The notes under the pieces are model-generated. The model was not told the origin of the DNA, did no database searches, and saw only the letters and a program-made list of their open reading frames with translations. Shown piece after piece: positions 56,407 through 64,000 of a stretch of 64,000 nt of DNA. Origin of the DNA: Paraescarpia echinospica (lineage: Eukaryota > Annelida > Polychaeta > Sabellida > Siboglinidae); assembly GCA_020002185.1 (NCBI GenBank), contig CM034532.1, forward strand, positions 53,223,430 to 53,287,429. Reading direction: 5' to 3'. How positions within the stretch are numbered: the first letter of the stretch is position 1; the number at the start of each line of letters is the position of its first letter. The position numbers were made by a program, and so were the translations under genes.

Positions 56407-56559
56407 TACATGAGTTATTATTATATGGTCTGTCCTATGTCAAATATTCAGGCTAAACATTCAAAATGTTCACCAGAAAAATAAGGTATTAATTAAACAA
56501 TGTATTTTATATATATGTGCCTTCAAGTTAATGTACAAAACATACAGGTAGTCCAACTC

Positions 56560-57335
56560 AGACATAAATCACTTTCAACAAGTAGTCCATGTCAGCCATG
56601 AATCACTTTCAGCAAGTAGTCCATGTCAGCCATGAATCACTTTCAGCATGTGGTCCATGTCAGCCATGAATCACTTTCAGCAAGTACTCCATGTCATCCC
56701 AGAAACACGTTCAGCAAGAAGTCCATGTCAACCATGAAATTCATGAATCACTTTCAGCAAGTAGTCCATGTCAGCTATGAATCACTTTCAGTAAATAGTC
56801 CATGTCACCCATGAATCACTTTCAGCAAGTAGTCCATGTCAGCCATAAACAACTTTCAGCAAGCAGTCCATGTCACCCATGAATCACTTTCAGCAAGTAG
56901 TCCATGTTAGTCTTAATCACTTTCAGCAAATAGTCCATGTCAGCCATGAATCACTTTCAGTAAGTAGTCCATGTCAGCCATGAATCACTTTCAGCAAGTA
57001 GTCCATGTTAGTGTTAATCACTTTCAGCAAATAGTCCATGTCAGCCATGAATCATTTTCAGTAAGTAGTCCATGTCAGTCTTAATCACCTTCAACGAGTA
57101 GTCCATACCAGCCATCAATCACTTTCAGCAAGTAGTCTTGTCAGCCATGAATCACTTTCAGCAAGTAGTCCACGTCAGCCATGAATCACTTTCAGCAAGT
57201 AGTCCATGTCAGCCATGAATAATTTTCAGCAAGTGGTCCATGTCAGCCATGAATCACTTTCAGCAAGTAGTCCATGTCAGCCATGAATCACTTTCAGCAA
57301 GTAGTCCATGTCAGCCATGAATCACTTTCAGCAAG
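56560..57335. repeat. 34-bp minisatellite, about 23 units
   Basis: The unit is CATGAATCACTTTCAGCAAG plus TAGTCCATGTCAGC, with numerous point variants and several length variants. The stretch 57340-57840 after it shows no feature. Confidence 0.95.
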
Positions 57336-57842
57336 TAACGGATGTCACTATGCCATAACTAACCCACTTTCAAAAAGTATTACACAGCCCATGGCAGTAG
57401 TGGATCTATTACCACAACTAATCTTGTGAATCACTGCACTGAGCCACACAACCAGTGCGTGTGAATTCACGTCAAACACAACAAATTCTGCCCAAATACA
57501 CGTTTAAATGACGTATTGTGAGACATTTTGCATCACAACCATTTGCTTTGTAAAATGATGTAAGTAATGAAAATGGAAATACTGATAAGCATTCATGAAC
57601 ACATGCTCAAGAAAATAAGCAAAGTTCCTGGCAGTTAAGATACAAGCATCCTTCAGCGCATCAATACAGGAAAGTGATCTATGTTCCACACAATTAAGGT
57701 CTACATAGCCTACCACAAGATCTAGCCATGACAGCTGAAAGCCAAAGTTACTTCATGCAGCTGTCGCTGTTTCGCAGCATTTTACTACCATAATGAGCAC
57801 CACTGAGTAGAACAGCCTGCCCCATATCACTGCAAGCACACA

Positions 57843-58605
57843 TTCTAAAGTGAAGGTGACATTACTAGCAGTAGACATTCTAAAGTGAAGGTGATATTAC
57901 TAGCATTAGACATTCTAAAGTGAAGGTGATATTACTAGCATTAGACATTCCAAAGTGAAGATGATATTACTAGCATTAGACATTCTAAAGTGAAGGTGAT
58001 ATTACTAGCAGTAGACATTCTAAAGTGAAGGTGATATTACTAGCAGTAGACATTCTAAAGTGAAGGTGATATTACTGGCATTAGACATTTTAAAGTGAGG
58101 GTGACATTACTAGCAGTAGACATTCCAAAGTGAAGGTGACATTACTAGCATTATACATTCTAAAGTGAAGGTGACATTACTAGCATTAGACAGTATAAAG
58201 TGAAGGTGACATTACTAGCATTAGACATTCTAAAGTGAAGGTGACATTACTAGCATTAGACATTCTAAAGTGAAGGTGATATTACTAGCATTAGACATTC
58301 CAAAGTGAAGGTGATATTACTAGCAGTAGACATTCTAAAGTGAAGGTGATATTACTAGTAGACATTCTAAAATGAAGGTGACATTACTAGCATTATACAT
58401 TCTAAAGTGAGGGTGACATTACTAGCAGTAGACATTCTAATGTGAAGGTGACATTACTAGCATTAGACATTCTAAAGTGAAGGTGATATTACTAGCAGTA
58501 GACATTCTAAAGTGAAGGTGATATTACCAGTAGACATTCTAAAATGAAGGTGACAGTACCAGCAGAAGACATTCTAAAGTGAAGGTGACATTACTAGCAT
58601 TAGTA
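57843..58605. repeat. 35-bp minisatellite, about 22 units
   Basis: The unit is ATTCTAAAGTGAAGGTGATA plus TTACTAGCATTAGAC, alternating GATATT/GACATT and GCATTA/GCAGTA variants. Some units are shortened (TTACTAGTAGAC). Confidence 0.95.
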
Positions 58606-58787
58606 ATACATAGAGCCAAAGTTATACTAATTACTTAAACGTGTGAGCACAAGTGCATACATGCACGCACGTGAACATGCATGCATGCAAGGCCATTGCA
58701 AACTGTATAAATCTATTCTGAACAAAGTGGAACAAATTACTCTTCAAATATCGTTGTTAATATTTTGTTTCAACTGTATTGTACATC

Positions 58788-60296
58788 TCTTTTATACATG
58801 TTCTCCGGCCCCTCCACAACCGTCAACGTACTCAACACCTCTTTTATAATACATGTTCTCCAGCCCCTCCACAACCGTCAACGTACTCAACACCTCTTTT
58901 ATACATGTTCTCCGGCCCCTCCACAACCGTCAAAGTACTCAACACCTCCTTTATACATGTTCTCCGGCCCCTCCACAACCGTCAACGTACTCAACACCTC
59001 TTTTATACATGTTCTCCGGCCCCTCCACAACCGTCAACGTACTCAACACCTCTTTTATACATGTTCTCCGGCCCCTCCACAACCGTCAACGTACTCAATA
59101 CCTCTTTTATACATTTTCTCCGGCCCCTCCACAACCGTCAACGTACTCAATACCTCTTTTATACATTTTCTCCGGCCCCTCCACAACCGTCAACGTACTC
59201 AACACCTCTTTTATACATGTTCTCCGGCCCCTCCACAACCGTCAACGTACTCAACACCTCTTTTATACATGTTCTCCGGCCCCTCCACAACCGTTAAAGT
59301 ACTCATCACCTCTTTTATACATGTTCTCCGGCCCCTCCACAACCGTCAAAGTACTCAACACATCTTTTATACATGTTCTCCGGCCCCTTCACAACCGTCA
59401 AAGTACTCAACACCTCTTTTATACATGTTCTCCGGCCCCTCCACAACCGTCAATGTACTCAACACCTCTTTTATACATGTTCTTAGGCCCCTTCACAACC
59501 GTCAAAGTACTCAACACCTCTTTTATACATGTTCTCCGGCCCCTCCACAACCGTCAACGTACTCAACACCTCTTTTATACATGTTCTCCGGCCCCTCCAC
59601 AACCGTCGTACTCAACACCTCTTTTATACATGTTCTCCGGCCCCTCCACAACCGTCAACGTACTCAACACCTCTTTTATACATGTTCTCCGGCCCCTCCA
59701 CAACCGTCAACGTACTCAACACCTCTTTTATACATGTTCTCCGGCCCCTCCACAACCGTCAAAGTACTCATCACCTCTTTTATACATGTTCTCCGGCCCC
59801 TCCACAACCGTCAATGTACTCAACACCTCTTTTATACATGTTCTTAGGCCCCTTCACAACCGTCAAAGTACTCAACACCTCTTTTATACATGTTCTCCGG
59901 CCCCTCCACAACCGTCAACGTACTCAACACCTCTTTTATACATGTTCTCCGGCCCCTCCACAACCGTCAAAGTACTCAACACCTCTTTTATACATGTTCT
60001 CCGGCCCCTCCACAACCGTCAAAGTACTCAACACCTCTTTTATACATGTTCTCCGGCCCCTCCACAACCGTCAATGTACTCAACACCTCTTTTATACATG
60101 TTCTTAGGCCCCTTCACAACCGTCAAAGTACTCAACACCTCTTTTATACATGTTCTCCGGCCCCTCCACAACCATCAACGTAGTCAACACCTCTTTTATA
60201 CACGTTCTCCGGCCCCCTCTACAACAGTCAAAGTACTCAACACCTCTTTTATACACGTTCTCCGGCCCCTCCACAACCGTCAAAGTACTCAACACT
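58788..60296. repeat. 52-bp minisatellite, about 29 units
   Basis: The unit is CTCTTTTATACATGTTCTCC, GGCCCCTCCACAACCGTCAA, CGTACTCAACAC. Since 52 leaves a remainder of one on division by three and the unit has no stop in any plus frame, frames up to 490 codons stay open and all three encode the same rotating peptides. A marked variant pair (CAATGTACTC then TTCTTAGGCCCCTTC) recurs at about 59480, 59840 and 60100, showing block duplication. Confidence 0.95.
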
Positions 60297-60299
60297 TCA

Positions 60300-62570
60300 C
60301 CCTCTCACATTACAACACCAACTAGATAATAAAATACATGGTAAATTGGTAAGCATTCAGCCACATTACAATTATGGCACAACATTAGTCATGTACATAT
60401 TATCATATCACTGTCATGTACTCATTGCTACAGGTCAGTAAACTATAGTAGTCTGGAACAAAACTGACACATACACTACTCGACTACGACTGTACTAGTG
60501 ACCTCCTACATGAGAATGCTGTAACAAATACCTGTGATCTTATCCTCACACCAACCATTTGAGTACGTACTGCTTACACACACAACAACTGCTTAACAAT
60601 GAAAACGGCATGACCCTAATTGTAGCAAGATAACACGTATCTCCAATCTGAGCCATATACGTCTTTGAAACGATCACTGGGCGAGATGGTGCAACTCATT
60701 AGACAAGATTTATGTACAACACGAGGATGCGAAATTCTAATTAAATATAGAAAGGTCCAATGTTGAGAATAAATCAAGTTCCTGAAATGTGTCAATTAGT
60801 TTCAGAAAAAGATGTTGTGCAGTGGAAGTCAGTTTGAAAGTTTGTGACTGCGGAGTAGGCGTGACGGGTGAATGTGTGTCGGATGTGGTGTGTCTGCTGC
60901 CTCCATCTGTGTGCCATGTATGGTGTGTGACTGGCACAGACTGCGCACTCGATGGATCGTGTCTGGTAATCCTATGAGCAACAGCCAAACTGAAATGATA
61001 ATTGACGTCCATGCTGCAGCAAATGTTCAGGTTAGCTTCTTGTTTTTTCATCTGAATCAACATCGATCAAACATAAAACACACGCTCGGTCGGCCCAGTC
61101 AATGTGAACTTTTTGTCACGGAAGAATGTGAACTGCCTTCCTCCCAACAGACAAACTGAACCACATGTGACAGTCTTTTCCTCAAACCCAAGTCATCCCT
61201 TCAATCCCCGGTTCTTCCCTTCAACCCAAAGTCATCCTTTCAAACCCAAATCTTCCCAATGTTACTGAACTCATCATGTATGTGCAAATCCTCTCGACGC
61301 TGCAGTATTTGGTTAGAGATTCAATGCTTGTACCAACTATTTTTCATATACTTGGCGATAAGTTGCAACAAACATCAGTGAACTAATAGTAACCATGACA
61401 TGTTCCATATATTAATTTTTTTAGATTAAAATTATATTAACAAAAAACATGCAATTTTACATCATAATAATTTACATTAAATATGCTTTATTCAACTGCA
61501 CTGGCAGAAAATAAGTAACACTTGAAACAGTATGATTATTAGTATTATAAAAATTCTGATCATAAGAAAGTGTAACTATATTCTAACTAACAACATTCAC
61601 TTTAACATCGAAACAATAAGGAGTTTTTAATGAACACGGATCAGTGCTATTCTTAAAAGTAAAGATTTTAACAAACCAAACAATGTGACACAAAATGGAT
61701 CTACAATCAATACTAATTACCTGAGGGAAATCCTGTTCAAATAGTGCTTTTGCCTTTAAAAAGGCCTACCATAATAACCATAAAAGATTGTAAAGATAAT
61801 TCTTTGGTCTTTCTTATTAGTGACTAGTACACCTATTTCAGGAAGTGACTCATTTTATTAAATGGTTGATTGCTTCCATAGAATGAGTCACTGGGCCTAA
61901 AAACAAATATCAAAAAGATCAACCTGCAGATGTAAAAACTCAATCATGGAAAACTCACAGGCAGTTTATTCCATGGCATTTCACTCACTGGCTCAATTTA
62001 AATGGTTCTACAAAACACAATTTGTCCAGCGAAAACACTTCATTTACATTATGTACCCCCGGAAGACGCTGGAAGTGCATGGTTTTGATTTTGTCCAGTT
62101 GTTTAAATTTAAACATGACCTCGACAATCTGTATATCAGTTCATCAGGAAATGTGTTTTAAACATCATTCTTCTAAAAAACACATTTTATGTAAAAATAT
62201 AATTATGGAAGGCGGCAACTGTTGAGACTGGTACATTTTACTGGGCTGAGGATACCACTAGGCCATGATACATCAGAGGGGTGAAAGTATGTAGTTTTGT
62301 TGAATTTTACAAACAATAAACAATTTCAATAATGCAACTAGTTATTATTATTTTGAAAAAAATTGTATTGTGGATTTATTGGTACATGATTTTAATAATA
62401 AATACCCAACGTTGATGTCATCCATCTCAAAATTAGATTTTTTCAGGTAGGTCAATTCAACCACCCATAACAGTGCAAAAAACGGACTTACACTGATGCC
62501 ACTTGTAACATTGTAAAACTGAAATATTAACACTATACCACCAAAATGTACCTAAAGTTTTGAACCATCA
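60300..62570. other. No supported gene
   Basis: Short frames exist on both strands, for example a minus-strand one at 60737-61010 after an acceptor-like TTTGCTGCAG, but none shows a recognisable domain. Upstream non-coding exons of SYK could lie here; that is speculation. Confidence 0.35.
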
Positions 62571-62575
62571 CAACA

Positions 62576-62740
62576 CGTCACACACACACATACACACGCA
62601 TGCACACACACACATATGCACACACACACGCACACACACACATATACACATGCACACACACAGGCATACACATGCACACACACCCGCACACACACACATG
62701 CACACACACACATACACACACACATACATATAGGAAATTT
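62576..62740. repeat. (CA)n compound microsatellite
   Basis: CA runs broken by TA, GC and TG steps. The Cys/Val-rich and Thr/His-rich frames on the two strands are artefacts. Confidence 0.95.
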
Positions 62741-62863
62741 ATTACCCTGCACTGCCATGACAAATGAGGAGAGCAACGCGATGCACATTGGAAATATGCA
62801 TCTAGCTATGGTGATAGTAACTGTCCGAACACAAAGGAAACATAACATTACACGTGGTAATAC

Positions 62864-62895
62864 AGTGTGTGTGTGTGTGTGTGCACGTGCGTGTG
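62864..62895. repeat. (TG)n microsatellite
   Basis: Short TG run with GCACGTGCG at its end. Confidence 0.9.
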
Positions 62896-62899
62896 TTAG

Positions 62900-64000
62900 T
62901 TTCACAAAACAACAAAATCCAATAACATAAATGTTATACTTAAAAACTTTGTTTTATGTTCCTTGTCCGTGGCTCTCCAGTTAAGTGACCTAATTATGGT
63001 GCACACCTGAGTAATTCTCACCATCTCATAACACAATTGAATTTGTAGAGAAAATGTAGACAAAATCTATATTCTCTATAAAAAATACTGATTTTAATTT
63101 TTACATGAATCTTGTTGATACAATTTGCCCACAGAGTCTGGTTTGAATTTATAATATTAAGGGGAGCAAAGTACACTTTGTATTGGACATGATAACAACT
63201 TGTTTAAAGCCTTAATCAACAGTTTGGGAAAAGTACAATAAAAAATGTACTTAACTATGTGAAGGGTCAATGTACTGTTTTAAATTGTATTCCCTGTTTA
63301 TACTAGTTTATTGTATGTGCTGTATGGCGTCACAAACAATCTGTCAGGTGGAGTCAGTGTGAACTGTGTTGACACCGTCATACGAGCCAGTAACTGACAC
63401 CGCGGACGTAATACATCAGGCGCTGAAAGATGTAAATCACGGCAGAAAAAAGCTGTAAATCAAGACGGGCCACACTGTACAGGTATGGGGACTATGGGCT
63501 CATGTGAAAGTAGTACACTACAAGCATGGATATGCATGTGTGTGTGCGTGCATGTGTGTGTGCGTGCATGTGTGTGTCTTCTGTCTAACTGTCTGTCAAA
63601 TTGTCTGTTTCAGTGTTCTACATACACACACACACGCCACATCCATACACGTGTGATGTGTGCATGCAAATGGTTGATTCCTGGATAAAAGTGTTTCTTG
63701 TCAAACTTGTAAAAATGTCATACATTAAATCAGACATTTAGTTGTCTTTTTCTGAGAGGAAGGGTTATGATGGATGCGCAGTGTTTTTTCAGTTGCAATA
63801 AATTACTCATTAGGAATGACTAGGATATTCTACTTGGTCTGAAATAGCAGGTCATGCCGAAAGGTGTGTACATAAGTTATAAGATTTAAAAAAATACAAA
63901 GAATATGCTACTTTTTAAGTTGGTCCAATGTATGCCTGGAACAACAGGCCCTGGGCAGAGCTAGCACCTACTTTTATGATTCAACATTTATGAAACCTCA
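62900..64000. other. No supported gene; small TG/CA repeats
   Basis: Imperfect TG/CATG repeats at 63535-63575 and a CA run at about 63622-63635. Otherwise non-coding to the window end. Confidence 0.5.

Noticed and set aside
58765..60325. Long plus-strand frames of 360 and 490 codons
   Set aside because: They are the 52-bp repeat read in different frames, with the same peptides in all three.
60737..61063. A 108-codon minus-strand frame following an acceptor-like TTTGCTGCAG
   Set aside because: The composition is odd (Thr/His/Ser), there is no known domain, and no exon partner was found; it could at most be untranslated sequence of SYK.
61946..62161. A 71-codon plus-strand frame
   Set aside because: There is no family resemblance and no splice or promoter support.

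Overview
This is a window of animal (metazoan) nuclear DNA. Host genes are split by GT-AG introns, long tandem arrays and microsatellites are everywhere, several clades of APE-type non-LTR retrotransposon are present, and one host gene is a SYK/ZAP-70 family tyrosine kinase (tandem SH2, SH2, kinase), a family confined to animals. The mix of CR1-like, RTE, Rex1/L2-like and Jockey-like elements together with a TauE/SafE-family transporter suits a marine invertebrate, probably a lophotrochozoan such as a mollusc. That species guess is inference. Nothing prokaryotic was seen.

Layout. 1-2.6 kb: degenerate short repeats and microsatellites. 2.6-22.7 kb: a retrotransposon graveyard. It holds a LINE fragment (2.6 kb); a CR1-like element with an intact SGNH-esterase ORF1 (3.4-11.3 kb) split by a nested, opposite-strand Jockey-superfamily element (about 5.4-9.74 kb); a 5'-truncated RTE element with an 11-bp target-site duplication (11.57-14.34 kb); an internally deleted LINE (14.4-15.1 kb); a second, decayed CR1 copy (15.1-16.6 kb); a further LINE (18.8-20.55 kb); and a 3'-truncated Rex1-like endonuclease ORF (21.1-22.7 kb). 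23.26-25.66 kb: a 21-bp minisatellite. 26.1-28.7 kb: a three-coding-exon TauE/SafE transporter gene on the minus strand (411 aa), with a CpG-rich promoter region at 28.7-29.1 kb. 31.15-38.42 kb: two copies of a 1.4-1.55 kb palindromic (foldback) element carrying tRNA-like Pol III boxes, with a decayed Ty3/Gypsy element between them. 38.7-42.3 kb: several minisatellites.

42.3-56.2 kb: a full SYK-family kinase gene on the minus strand. I reconstruct 14 coding exons, including one proposed 14-nt microexon, whose phases all agree and give a 624-aa protein with N-SH2, C-SH2, interdomain B and kinase domains. Intron 12 contains a 1.84-kb TIR transposon. Upstream of the gene (56.2-60.3 kb) lie four more minisatellites, and 60.3-64 kb shows no gene that I can support.

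The most unusual signal is in SYK. At several exon-intron junctions the junction itself has been tandemly copied into the intron. A 25-bp repeat multiplies the exon 4 donor about 15 times, a roughly 59-bp repeat copies the end of exon 13 plus its donor four times, and a 39-bp repeat copies the exon 3 acceptor six times. Exons 7 and 9 show single copies of the same kind. Introns of this gene therefore contain arrays of near-perfect decoy splice sites next to the real ones.
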